Below, piece after piece: positions 22,594-32,276 of a DNA stretch of 64,000 nt. The translations under genes and the position numbers were made by a program. Under the pieces are notes generated by a model that worked only from the letters and a program-made list of their open reading frames with translations, was not told the DNA's origin and made no database searches. How positions within the stretch are numbered: the first letter of the stretch is position 1; every line of letters begins with the position of its first letter. Source of the DNA: Parietaria judaica (taxonomy: Eukaryota; Streptophyta; Magnoliopsida; Rosales; Urticaceae); NCBI GenBank assembly GCA_954871525.1, contig OX940862.1:34340232-34404231 (forward strand). The letters are read 5' to 3'.

Positions 22594-24040
22594 ATGGAAT
22601 CTCGCAGGCTCGCTGTTCTCTGCTCCCACCTGCGTCCAACTGAATCGGGACCCGACCCGGGTCGACCTGCGATTATCTCCGAATCGGGTTGCTCCGCTTC
22701 CGCTTCCGATTCGCCCCCGGACGAGCGAGGGAGCGAGGAGATTCGGCGAAAAGACTGCGTCTTTTGCAAGATCGTGCGCGGCGAATCGCCGGCTTTCAAG
22801 GTCTGGCTCTTTAATTTTCCCTTTCGTGAGGCTGTTTGGTTGGTGGGAAAATCATTTGGTCATGAATTCAAGATTGCATTGTGAATTATTGAAGACTTAG
22901 AAATTGATACTGAATTTGGCACCCACAGCTTTACGAGGATGACACATGCATGTGCATATTGGACACGAATCCGCTCAGTCATGGGTAAGATGTTTCTATA
23001 TACATACATATATGATTGATATAGTCAGTGATGTATCAGAGACTGTGAGAATTGAATGCTCTTTGTACTCATAATGTGTGTTCTTATGGTCCCTCAGGCA
23101 TTCTCTGATAATCCCAAAAGCTCATTTTTGTTCATTGAAAGTTACTCCTCCAACAGTAAGTGATTCTTTCATTCATGCACTATCATTGATCAGTTATGGC
23201 TTTTATTTATGGTTTGAGAGATTGAATTTCTCTGCAGGTTATTGCTACCATGTGTTCGAAAGTGCCTTTTATCAGCTCCGCAATTATGAAAGCTACCGGT
23301 TCCGGTATGATCCGAACCTGTCGAATTCTTGCTCTTGCTTTCTCATCGTGCGCTGTTATTTGTGGATTTTTGTTTAGTTTTCGAATTCATAGTTTTAATG
23401 TGGTATAAATTTATCGACATGCCCTTTTGTTCGAAGTCGGATTCGGATTCAGTTGGATTGAAGTGGAAAACAGAATTACTCGCTATCAGTCATATTATTT
23501 CGTCATTGCTCGAATTATATTATGTATCCTTATAATAAAAAAATGATTCTGTCTCGGATTTTCAGCATTTTTGCTATTAAGCAGATAAAAAATCATGTTT
23601 ACATACCTTGTGCTCTGTAAAAATTATGCAGATTCATTTAATGTATTGGTCAATAATGGCGCCGCAGCTGGCCAAGTCATATTTCATGTGAGTTTCGACA
23701 ATCCGCTTGAAAATTCTTTGAAGAATCACGATTTTCAATTCGGGAAAAAGTAAAAATTAACACTTTTAATTCTTTGCTATCTTCAGACGCACATTCACAT
23801 AATCCCTCGCAAGGCTCGTGACTGCCTGTGGGCATCAGAGGTACATACTGAATTCTGCTCCGTGTTCGATTCTCCTTTGATATTTTGAACGTTCATGCTA
23901 AAACCAAATAAGTTTTGTAGAGCTTGCGGAGGCATCCATTGGATCTGGACCAAGAAGCTTCGAGGCTTGCTAACCGCGTCCGAGAACATCTGGGGTGTAA
24001 AGATATGGAAGGAGAAACATCCGATATCACCAGAAACTAG
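22594..24040 (+). CDS. HINT3: Histidine-triad nucleotide-binding protein HINT3
   Basis: Seven exons (22594-22800, 22929-22984, 23098-23155, 23238-23304, 23632-23687, 23787-23840, 23921-24040) join in phase to 205 aa; all introns are GT-AG. The HIT signature H148-T-H150-I-H152-I-I carries the catalytic His that attacks the alpha-phosphate of nucleoside phosphoramidates or adenylyl sulfate. Upstream lie C55-x2-C58, which binds zinc in HINT-type proteins, and the substrate-pocket segment with NPLSHGHSLIIPKAH. The first 50 residues (MESRRLAVLCSHL...) form a low-complexity extension that I recall in Arabidopsis HINT3 (At5g48545), for which adenylylsulfatase activity has been reported. The first Met is used because it matches that extension. 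No close neighbour gene suggests a pathway context. Confidence 0.92.
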
Positions 24041-26102
24041 CGTGGGGTTCGTCTCGTTTCTGCAATTTTTCAATTTAGAAACTCTAGTATACTGTGTATA
24101 TATTAGTTTCTTTCTATTCCGTAAATTTAAGTTAGACTTTTACATCTTGTGGGGCTGTAATTAAATGGAGGTGCCGAGAGACAAGGTCTTCACTTTCACT
24201 TCCATGTTTAGACTCATCGCCGTTGACGATTTTCGAGATAATCAATCCTTGTTTTGTGTACTTCAGGCCAGAAAGAAAATAGAAAAATGTGAACGAGTTG
24301 TGTTTTTGTTTAATCTAAAAGACATTTGATCCGAATAAATGATTTTTTTTTTTGAGTTACTAAGCTGACCCTCCCGAACCCCTCTTTTCGAGTAAGAGGG
24401 GTCTGATTTGGGAACATTACACAGAAGGAAGAGGTTCCCCAGTCCATCTTTCTGAATTCATCCTGCCTGCTGGTGGTGGTTGTAAAGGGTGAGACAGGGA
24501 CAAAGTATCAGCCGTTGGTGTGCTGCGATCTCCGTCCGAGCGATAGGGTTTTGTTGTATTACTTGGATGGAAGAAGGACGTACGCATGGGGCTTGTCTGG
24601 GGTTTCTTGGGCTGATCCTTTACCGATGTACCTAGTGCCGAACCGAGGCACCAAGCATTTCCAATGCCTTCGAGTGTGACGCTTCATACTATTGACATTG
24701 AGACTGCGGGATATTTCCTTACCCTTGGCTTGTCCGGGCCGCCGAGCTCGTTTGAGCTCGCAAGGATGGTCGAGTGACTCCTTAAAGGGCATGGGCTCGT
24801 AATTAACACGGTTTTCGTTTACATTTTTTTTTCTCAAATTATTGGTTGGTCTTTGATATTAGATGTAACGAGGTATGTAACCCGCGCGTTGCGGGTTTTT
24901 TTTCTTAGAAAATAAATTTGATAGCTGTATGTTTTTATCTACATAATAAAAATATTCGTACTAAAGAAACACATTACTTACATCCAATAAAATATTACTA
25001 TAATATTGATTTTCAAAAAGAAATATTTATTGTTTACATTCAATAAAAGATTTTTAAATGATCGATTAAAAAAATATTTCTCATACATATATATATATTT
25101 ATTTATATATACATACACATGCATTATTCTATCAATAAAACTTGGACATACATTTCAAAAGTGCTAAAATTTGTTTGGTTGACTCTTGCTACAGCAAAAT
25201 CAAATTCAGATAAGTGCAATTCTTATAAGTATCACAAATTGATCAAATTATGTTTGTAAGTATACTTAAAAAAACAAAAAGAGTTAAAGCGTCTTTTGAA
25301 ATGGTGGAATATTTTAGCACGTTTGAGGATAAAAAATAAACGTTAATTAAGAGGAACTTTTCAAAACGTGGTGCATTTATTATAGTGTTTACTAAAATGT
25401 TCTTCTTGAGTCAAATATACACAAAGACGCTTTTCTTTTATTCTCTAATGGCGTGAAAACTGGGAACTGTGATTTTAATAGGGTTGAGAAAAAGAGAGAG
25501 GGGGAGACCAAAAATTGGTACTTTCACCGCTTAAAAATAATTGCTATTTATGAAAAGATGTGGTACTATTACCGACAAAAAACTGATAGTTTTATAACTG
25601 AAAATGATTTGGTACTTTAACCGTAACGATAATATATTGTTTGTATTAATGTGAAGAGAAAAAAAGTACTTATGCCGCAAAAAAAGTAGCATCTTAAGTA
25701 TTTATGCCATCAATAAATATTGTTTAAGGGCATGACAAGTAATAAGCAAAACACATGTTACTTTGTAATTGGCCAAGATGATTACTCCGTCTCTACAGTA
25801 AAAATGCACTCCAGTTACATACCTTGGGGCTTTATTTGTTTGATGAGTGAGATATACTTTTTTCCTCTTTCTGCCTTCCACGAGCTAGTTTAGTTCTATT
25901 CATGCTGCCATGTCGTCCTTGGCTTGAGTGGGCATTTAGGATACTTTTCAGACTAACACTGTCCCTACGACTTAGGCGTATGATTTAAATAAAAAGTAAG
26001 GTAAATAATATGAGCAAAGTCAATTTTTTCCCTCCGGAATTAATGTCTATCGGCACAGGTTTTCCAAGGAGGCTTCTGCTATTCATTGTAGGATTGAATA
26101 GA
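24041..26102. other. HINT3 3' region and repeat-derived DNA
   Basis: The first 200-300 bp are presumably 3' UTR. From about 24360 to 24800 the composition is higher in G/C and a 68-codon open frame exists (24473-24679), but I recognise no domain. At about 24877-24895 a hairpin-forming AACCCGCGCGTTGCGGGTT resembles Helitron 3' hairpins but lacks a CTRR terminus. The region 25510-25740 repeats words such as TTGGTACTTT and TTATGCCGC, typical of decayed MITE ends. Confidence 0.4.
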
Positions 26103-26107
26103 CGCTT

Positions 26108-26712
26108 TGTAGAGGGCGATTTTTACCACCATACAGTCACAAGGAAAACCGTAAAGAACGCAATAAAAATATATACACGATTATTCCCTGATTTATTTAT
26201 CCCGAAAGGACTCTGTTTTCCCCGTTTATTAGCTTGGACAAACGAAGAATAATGATAAGGATATGATTTGATGCCGCACCACGCCGCTCTCGACGAGGCT
26301 GCCTACGTACCCGGCGAACCAGGATCAGGTCATCACGTAGTTCAATGAGTTTTGGCTTGATTTCTTCATTCTTTCTCTTATCTGTTTCGTTGGTTTTCTT
26401 CTCTTTTTCTCTTCTCTTCTTTCTCCTTTCTTTCTTTCTTCTCTTCTTGGCTGAATGTCTCTCGGCTATTTTCTTGGATCCCCTCTTAATGAGGTTTCTT
26501 TTATTATTTATAGGGTTAGGGTTTATTGAGCCTTTTCACTTTGGGCTTTTTCTGCGAATTGGGCATTTCTTCATAGGTTAAGCCTTCCTTCACAAACTGG
26601 GCTTTTATGTTGACTATGGTCAACATATTTCTTGCCTCTATTCGACGTCGTTTTTGGGCCATAATGACACGCGTTATGTTAAGGATGGATTTGACGAAAT
26701 CTGACATCAACA
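26108..26712 (-). repeat. 3' LTR of the pol-less element
   Basis: On the minus strand it starts TGTTGATGTCAGATTTCG and ends at GCCCTCTACA. It has an extra 8-bp CTTT-type insertion relative to the other LTR. Confidence 0.9.
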
Positions 26713-26728
26713 GTTAGTCCCCCATTTT
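26713..26728 (-). promoter_or_regulatory. Polypurine tract of the pol-less element
   Basis: The complement AAAATGGGGGACTAAC abuts the 3' LTR, the place where plus-strand DNA synthesis is primed. Confidence 0.7.
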
Positions 26729-27078
26729 ATCAAGTGTGAAACACTTGGTAAAATGAAAGACAAACTATTAATTTCGAACTCTGTTGACCACTTTGGTTGA
26801 TGATGCGTTTACCCCGAGAAATGTTGTCGGAGAAATTTATCGTAATCTGCTGGTTGGTGGATTTCATTTGGGAGGCTGATGCAGAATCATGCTGAGTTGT
26901 AGTTGGTTTCGACGGATGAAGCATCTTTCTCATGACGGTGAAATCTTCTTTGACAAACTCCTCGTGATGACGAGCTCGCTATAGCAACGAACTCATCGCG
27001 GTGATGAATTTCTTCCTACGATGGACTCTTTCTTCGACAATATTATCAATAAAGTAGCAGACCTTTTTCCCTTTTACC

Positions 27079-27506
27079 TTGTCGTCGCCATGTTGTTCCT
27101 TTTGCATTCTTTCTTTCATTACTATCCGGCTATTTTCAGCTTCCTTCTCGCAGGTCGCTGAGACTCCTCACGTTTCTTGTCCGTTGAGGTACGCCGAGGG
27201 GGTGCTAGCCTCGTTTCTTAATGAGAGCGATGGGCACTTTGTCATCCTCGAAGAGTTCTCGAAAGATCTGATAAGGCGTACCGTCACCACGCTCTCCGAG
27301 GACACGAACGATGAGGCTTTCCGAGCACACGACAAGTTTGGAATCTCTGAGCCGGTAGGGGCTCCTTCGGGTATTTCTGCTCGAGTTCATGAGGCGAGAC
27401 CCCAAGTATTATTCCACAGTGGAGAGGCTTCTTATGGATGTCCTAGTTGAGAGCGCGGAATTCGTCATAGAGCAAGTCGCCGACAAAGTTGTTTGGGATG
27501 ATTGAC
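27079..27506 (+). other. Antisense open segment in the pol-less element, function unknown
   Basis: On the plus strand, opposite to the element, a 123-codon frame (27079-27450) overlaps a second frame that reads MRRDPKYYSTVERLLMDVLV then ESAEFVIEQVADKVVWDD and stops near 27506. The composition is coding-like (few AT runs, charged residues). A single frameshift would join an upstream part such as RYAEGVLASFLNESDGHFVI to the second. I recognise no family; it could be a decayed captured exon or an antisense ORF of the kind known in some Gypsy elements. Confidence 0.35.
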
Positions 27507-27563
27507 CTTCCTCTATTTCCTTTTGTAAATTATTTTGTGGCTGCAATGTATCAATCAGGATTT

Positions 27564-27840
27564 GCGCCGGAGCGGCTTTGTATTTTTCCGGGGTATGCGC
27601 ACTAGCGTCTTACGTACCAGGCTTTGTGCGCCGGAGCGGCTTTGTAGTTTGCCGGGGTATGCGCCGTAGCGTGTTACGTACCGGGCTTTGTGCGCCGGAG
27701 CGGCTTTGTAGTTTGCCGGGGTATACGCCGTAGCGTGTTACGTACCGGGCTTTGTGCGCCGGAGCGGCTTTGTAGTTTGCCGGGGTATGCGCTGTAGCGT
27801 CTTACGTACCGGGCTCTGTGCGCCAGAGCGGCTTGTTATT
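27564..27840. repeat. 64-bp tandem array, 4+ copies
   Basis: GCGCCGGAGCGGCTTTGTA starts at 27564 and, as GCGCC(G/A)GAGCGGCTT, at 27628, 27692, 27756 and 27820, an exact 64-bp period. Related units recur at about 28763-28905. Confidence 0.9.
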
Positions 27841-27852
27841 TTCTTTGATTAG

Positions 27853-28560
27853 TCGGCGATGAGCTTGTCGGTATGCACCGGGCTCTGTCGCGATGTCGGC
27901 GATGAGCTTGTCGGTATGCACCGGGCTCTGTCGCGATGTATCGATCGGAATTTGCGTCGGAGCGGCTTTGTATTTTCTTTGATTTGTCGGCGATGAGCTT
28001 GTCGGTATGCACCGGGCTCTGTCGCGATGAAGTGCTTGGCACTGATTTGTCGGCGATGAGCTTGTCGGTATGCACCGGGCTCTGTCGCGATGTATCGATC
28101 AGAATTTGCGCCGGAGCGGCTTTGTATTTTCTTTGATTTGTCGGCGATGAGCTTGTCGGTATGCACCGGGCTCTGTCGCGATGAAGTGCTTGGCACTGAT
28201 TTGTCGGCGATGAGCTTGTCAGTATGCACCGGGCTCTGTCGCGATGTATCGATTGGAATTTGCGTCGGAGCGGCTTTGTATTTTCTTTGATTTGTCGGCG
28301 ATGAGCTTGTCGGTATGCACCGGGCTCTGTCGCGATGTCGGCGATGAGCTTGTCGGTATGCACCGGGCTCTGTCGCGATGTATCGATCGGAAATATCGTC
28401 GGAGCGGCTTTGTATTTTCTTTGATTTATCGGCGATGAGCTTGTCGGTATGCACCGGGCTCTGTCGCGATGTCGGCGATGAGCTTGTCGGTATGCACCGG
28501 GCTCTGTCGCGATGAAGTGCTTGGCACTGATTTGTCGGCGATGAAGTGCTTGGCACTGAT
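27853..28560. repeat. 42-bp array arranged in about 154-bp higher-order units
   Basis: The 42-bp unit CGGCGATGAGCTTGTCGGTA... followed by TGCACCGGGCTCTGTCGCGA recurs about ten times. It alternates with a spacer containing GGAGCGGCTTTGTATTTTC, giving larger repeats at about 27936, 28090 and 28244 (154 bp apart). Confidence 0.9.
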
Positions 28561-28561
28561 T

Positions 28562-28695
28562 TGTTTTTGTTGGCCCATTTGCCGTAGTAGTGTCTTTTGT
28601 ATGCTTGGCCCATTTGCCGTAGTAGTTTCTTTTGTATGTTGGCCCATTTGCCATAGTAGTTTCTTTTGTATGCTTGGCCCATTTGCCGTAGTAGT
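28562..28695. repeat. 36-bp tandem array, about four copies
   Basis: Units TTGGCCCATTTGCCGTAGTA then GTTTCTTTTGTATGC; slight unit-to-unit variation. It sits between the 42-bp array and a return of the 64-bp type. Confidence 0.85.
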
Positions 28696-29221
28696 TTGTG
28701 ATATTCGGCGATGAGCTTGTCGGTATGCACCGGGCTCTGTCACGATGTATCAATCAAGATTTGCGCCGGAGCGGCTTTGTATTTTTTTGGGTATGCGCCG
28801 TAGCGTCTTACGTACCAAGCTGTGCGCCGGAGCGGCTTTGTAGTTTGCCGGGGTATGGCCGTAGCGGCTTATGTACCCAGCTGTGCGCCGGAGCGGCTTT
28901 GTTTGGTATATCAGGCATTTTTGCCGTTTTGGGCTTGGTCGGTACCCTAAATGTATATATATATATGTTTTCTCGGCACTCTCGCCGTTTTCTTTATAAT
29001 TTTGTAGATATATGTATATTGTTACCTTTTTTTGCGATGAGGTCAGCCAACTTCGTCGCCGATTTTGCGCCTTGGTTAGGATAAACCTCGTCGTGTCCGC
29101 ATCAAACTTCAGTTTTATGAGGGTCGTCATCGTCGAGCGCGTCTCAATCAGATCTCCTCGAAATGTTGGTAATGGCGTCTTCGTGGATGATTTCCCGGTG
29201 GAGGCGAGCTTTCTTTGATGA

Positions 29222-30160
29222 CGAGCTGTCTGGTGACGAGCTCTTTTTGGTGACGATCTTCTATTGGTGATGAGCTCTTCGAGCTCCTCCTTCATGAGCT
29301 CCTCGAGGTCTTCTCTGTGATGAGCTCCTCGAGGTCTTCTCCTTCGTGATGAGCTCATCGAGTTTCTCCTTGTCGTGATGAGCTCTTCGTGATGAGCTCT
29401 TCGAGATGAGCTCCTCGAGCTTTCCTCTTCGTGATAAGCTCTTCGTGATGAGCTCTTCGAGTTTTCCTCTTCGTGATGAGCTCATCGAGCTCCTCCCTTC
29501 GTGATAAGCTCTTCGAGCTTCCCTCTTCGTGACAAGCTCTTCGTGATGAGCTCTTCGAGATGAGCTCCTCGAGCTTTCTTCTTCGTGATAAGCTCTTCGT
29601 GATGAGCTTTTCGAGCTTTCCTCTTCGTGATGAGCTCGTCGAGCTCCTCCCTTCGTGATAAGCTCTTCGAGCTTCCCTCTTCGTAACAAGCTCTTCGTGA
29701 TGAGCTCTTCGAGATGAGCTCCTCGAGCTTTCCTCTTCGTGACAAGCTCTTCGAGCTTTCCTCTTCATGATGAGCTCTTCGTGATGAGCTCCTCGAGCTT
29801 TCCTCTTCGTGACAAGCTCTTCGTGATGAGCTCTTCGAGCTTTCCTCTTCGTGATGAGCTCGTCGAGCTCCTCCCTTCGTGATAAGCTCTTCGAGCTTCC
29901 CTCTTCGTGACAAGCTCTTCGTGATGAGCTCTTCGAGATGAGCTCCTCGAGCTTTCCTCTTCGTGACAAGCTCTTCGTGATGAGCTCTTCGAACTTTCCT
30001 CTTCATGATGAGCTCTTCGTGATGAGCTCTTCGAGCTTTCAGTTTTCCTCTTCATGATGAGCTCATCGAGCTCCTCCCTTCGTGATAAGCTCTTCGAGCT
30101 TCCCTCTTCGTGACAAGCTCTTCGTGATGAGCTCTTCGAGATGAGCTCCTCGAGCGTTCG
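29222..30160. repeat. Dense GAGCTC-containing minisatellite, about 940 bp
   Basis: Short units built from GATGAGCTCTTCG, GAGCTTTCCTCTTCGTGA and GATAAGCTC variants run for almost 1 kb. In the element's sense (minus) direction it is open in all three frames, reading endless Glu-Glu-Leu-Ile-Thr-Lys and Ser-Ser-Ser-Arg-Arg variants. This follows from the repeat, not from a demonstrated gene. Confidence 0.92.
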
Positions 30161-30171
30161 TTTTAAGCAAA

Positions 30172-30560
30172 TGACCTATCAAATCGAAGCTAAAGACATA
30201 ATCTTTGAGAAAAACTAGAAATCATGTTTAGTTGATAAATATAAACGAGAATATGGTCTGAGGAGCGACGGGCGACGAGCAGGCGTCTGACGAAGCCATC
30301 GCTCTCGGCAACCAATCTTACGGCGTCCATAACTTTTTCCTCGGGCGTCTGATAAGGGCGAATGACCAGTCAAATCGAAGCTAAAGACATAATCTTTGAG
30401 AAAAATTAGAAATCATGTTTAGATGATAAATAGAAACGAGACTATGATCTGAGGAGCGACGGGCGACGAGCAGGCGTCTGACGAAGCCATTGCTCTCGGC
30501 AACCAATCTTCCGGCGTCCATAACTTTTTCCTCGAGCGTCTGATAGGGGCGAATGACCCG
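30172..30560. repeat. Tandem duplication of about 188 bp
   Basis: Two copies starting near 30175 and 30363 share ATCGAAGCTAAAGACATAATC, GAGGAGCGACGGGCGACGAG and GGCGTCTGACGAAGCCAT. The second copy lies close to the primer-binding site. Confidence 0.88.
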
Positions 30561-30724
30561 GCGAATCGACGATCAAGGCAAGGCCTGTAAGAAAACGCTA
30601 AAAACAAAACACAATTTTATTTATCAAAGGTAAAGACGAGATCAGCGCTCGGTGCTGTCGTTATCGTCGTCAGTCGTCTTCTCTTCGAGTTCCTGGCTGT
30701 GAGTTAGAGAAAAACTAAGCCCCC

Positions 30725-30741
30725 TCGGTGGGCGCCAAACT
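30725..30741 (-). promoter_or_regulatory. Primer-binding site of the pol-less element
   Basis: The complement GTTTGGCGCCCACCGAG abuts the 5' LTR; TTGGCGCC-type sites are usual in plant Gypsy elements. Confidence 0.75.
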
Positions 30742-31338
30742 GTAGAGGGCGATTTTTACCACCATACAGTCACAAGGAAAACCGTAAAGAACGCAATAAA
30801 AATATATACACGATTATTCCCTGATTTATTTATCCCGAAAGGACTCGGTTTTCCCCGTTTATTAGCTTGGACAAACGAAGAATAATGATAAGGATATGAT
30901 TTGATGCCGCACCACGCCGCTCTCGACGAGGCTGCCTACGTACCAGGCGAACCAGGATCAGGTCATCACGTAGTTCAATGAGTTTTGGCTTGATTTCTTC
31001 ATTCTTTCTCTTCTCTGTTTCGTTGGTTTTCTTCTCTTTTTCTCTTCTCTTCTTTCTCCTTTCTTCTCTTCTTGGCTGAATGTCTCTCGGCTGATTTTCT
31101 TGGATCCCCTCTTAATGAGGTTTCTTTTATTATTTATAGGGTTAGGGTTTATTGAGCCTTTTCACTTTGGGCTTTTTCTGCGAATTGGGCCTTTCTTCAT
31201 AGGTTAAACCTTCCTTCACAAACTGGGCTTTTATGTTGACTATGGTCAACATATTTCTTGCCTCTATTCGACGTCGTTTTTGGGCCATAATGGCACGCGT
31301 TATGTTAAGGATGGATTTGACGAAATCTGACATCAACA
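30742..31338 (-). repeat. 5' LTR of the pol-less element
   Basis: 597 bp; aligns along its length with 26108-26712. A TATA-like word, on the minus strand CCTATAAATAA near 31131, could serve as its promoter. Confidence 0.9.
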
Positions 31339-31343
31339 CGCTT

Positions 31344-31798
31344 GACCAGGGATGGTCGTAGATTCGCATTCAGTCGGATTATCTAAGGGTTATTAAAAGT
31401 CTAAATAGTAAGTCTATTTTTCTATTTGATGTATGCTCTATTATATTTGATATTCATTAGTTAGCTACTCAAATTGAGTACACTCGCTTCTACTTTAGCT
31501 TGAGATGTTTTCATGGTCTTACTAGATTAAGTCTAGAGAAAATATAGTTTGTTTAGAGTCCTTCCGCCAAGTACTGAATCTCGTGTTTTGCGTTATTCTG
31601 GTTGTAACAAGGGAGTCCCAACCCTTATTCGGAATGCTTGTTTGGCGGGTGCGGTTGGTAATTCGATATTGAGTACTTTTTCCTCTTAAGCCGCACACAT
31701 TTAGTGCACTCAGAGGGTTTAATGAGCCAAAATTTTCTTTTAGAAAAAGAAAAAAGAAAAAGACTTTCAAGCTATACAAATAAATTATATGAGAGGTA
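31344..31798. other. Intergenic DNA, no gene seen
   Basis: Ordinary AT-rich DNA between two insertions. Confidence 0.5.
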
Positions 31799-31806
31799 TT
31801 AAATTA

Positions 31807-32268
31807 GCGGATCATTACTGGCAAATAGAACGACATAGAGTCAACTTAAAAAATTATGGCAAAAGTATCTAAGTTCAACATTTTTGTGAATCGATAGACT
31901 ATCATTCTTTTGTTGTTAGTTTTTTTACTATTTTGTTAGTGATGACGTCAAAGAAAATCGAACAAATAAACTAAAATGATCAAACACACGAATATCAAAA
32001 AAACTTGTATGAACATCAACAACGCAAATTCTTATTTTTCTTCTCACTTTCTCTTTGGAATTCTAAGTTCATCTCCACAATAGCATTGCGATTTGTGTTG
32101 TTGACGTCGCCATTTAGGGAAATAATAAAAAAAAGTAACAAAAAAGTAAATATGAAGTTTACCGATTCACCTAAAAGGTAAACTTTGATACTTTTGCCAA
32201 ATTTTTCTTAAATTGGCTCTATGTTGACCTATTTCTGAACAGCTTAGGTACTTTTACCAGTAGTAACC
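31807..32268. mobile_element. Palindromic MITE, 462 bp, with 8-bp target duplication
   Basis: The left arm contains TTACTGGCAAATAG, GTCAAC and TATGGCAAAAGTATC; the complement of the right arm contains TTACTACTGGTAAAAGT, GTCAAC and TTTGGCAAAAGTATC. Flanks ttaaatta (31799-31806 and 32269-32276) are identical. No coding capacity. The class is probably MULE-derived by likeness to the other foldback elements, but an 8-bp duplication would also fit hAT. Confidence 0.75.
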
Positions 32269-32276
32269 TTAAATTA

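Larger units (their letters stand above)
26108..31338 (-). mobile_element. Complete non-autonomous LTR retrotransposon without pol (LARD-like), 5231 bp
   Basis: Two direct LTRs (26108-26712 and 30742-31338) with TG...CA ends are flanked by a perfect 5-bp duplication, cgctt (26103-26107 and 31339-31343). Orientation is minus. Just inside the right LTR the complement reads TTGGCGCCCACCGAGGGGG, the primer-binding form common in plant Gypsy elements. Inside the left LTR the complement gives the polypurine tract AAAATGGGGGACTA. I count about eight differences between the LTRs, so the insertion is fairly young. The 4-kb interior has no gag, protease, reverse transcriptase or integrase; it is mostly tandem arrays plus one antisense open segment. 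Movement must have used proteins from another element. Confidence 0.9.

Noticed and set aside
24876..24896. Helitron-like hairpin AACCCGCGCGTTGCGGGTT
   Set aside because: Neither strand has CTRR-T at the expected distance, and no paired 5' TC end was found.
27836..28753. Long minus-strand frames of about 300 codons
   Set aside because: They read through the 42/154-bp arrays in several frames; openness follows from repeat composition, and no domain is present.
26108..30560. Regular repeats that might be taken for a CRISPR array
   Set aside because: They are head-to-tail minisatellites without unique spacers, in a plant retrotransposon.
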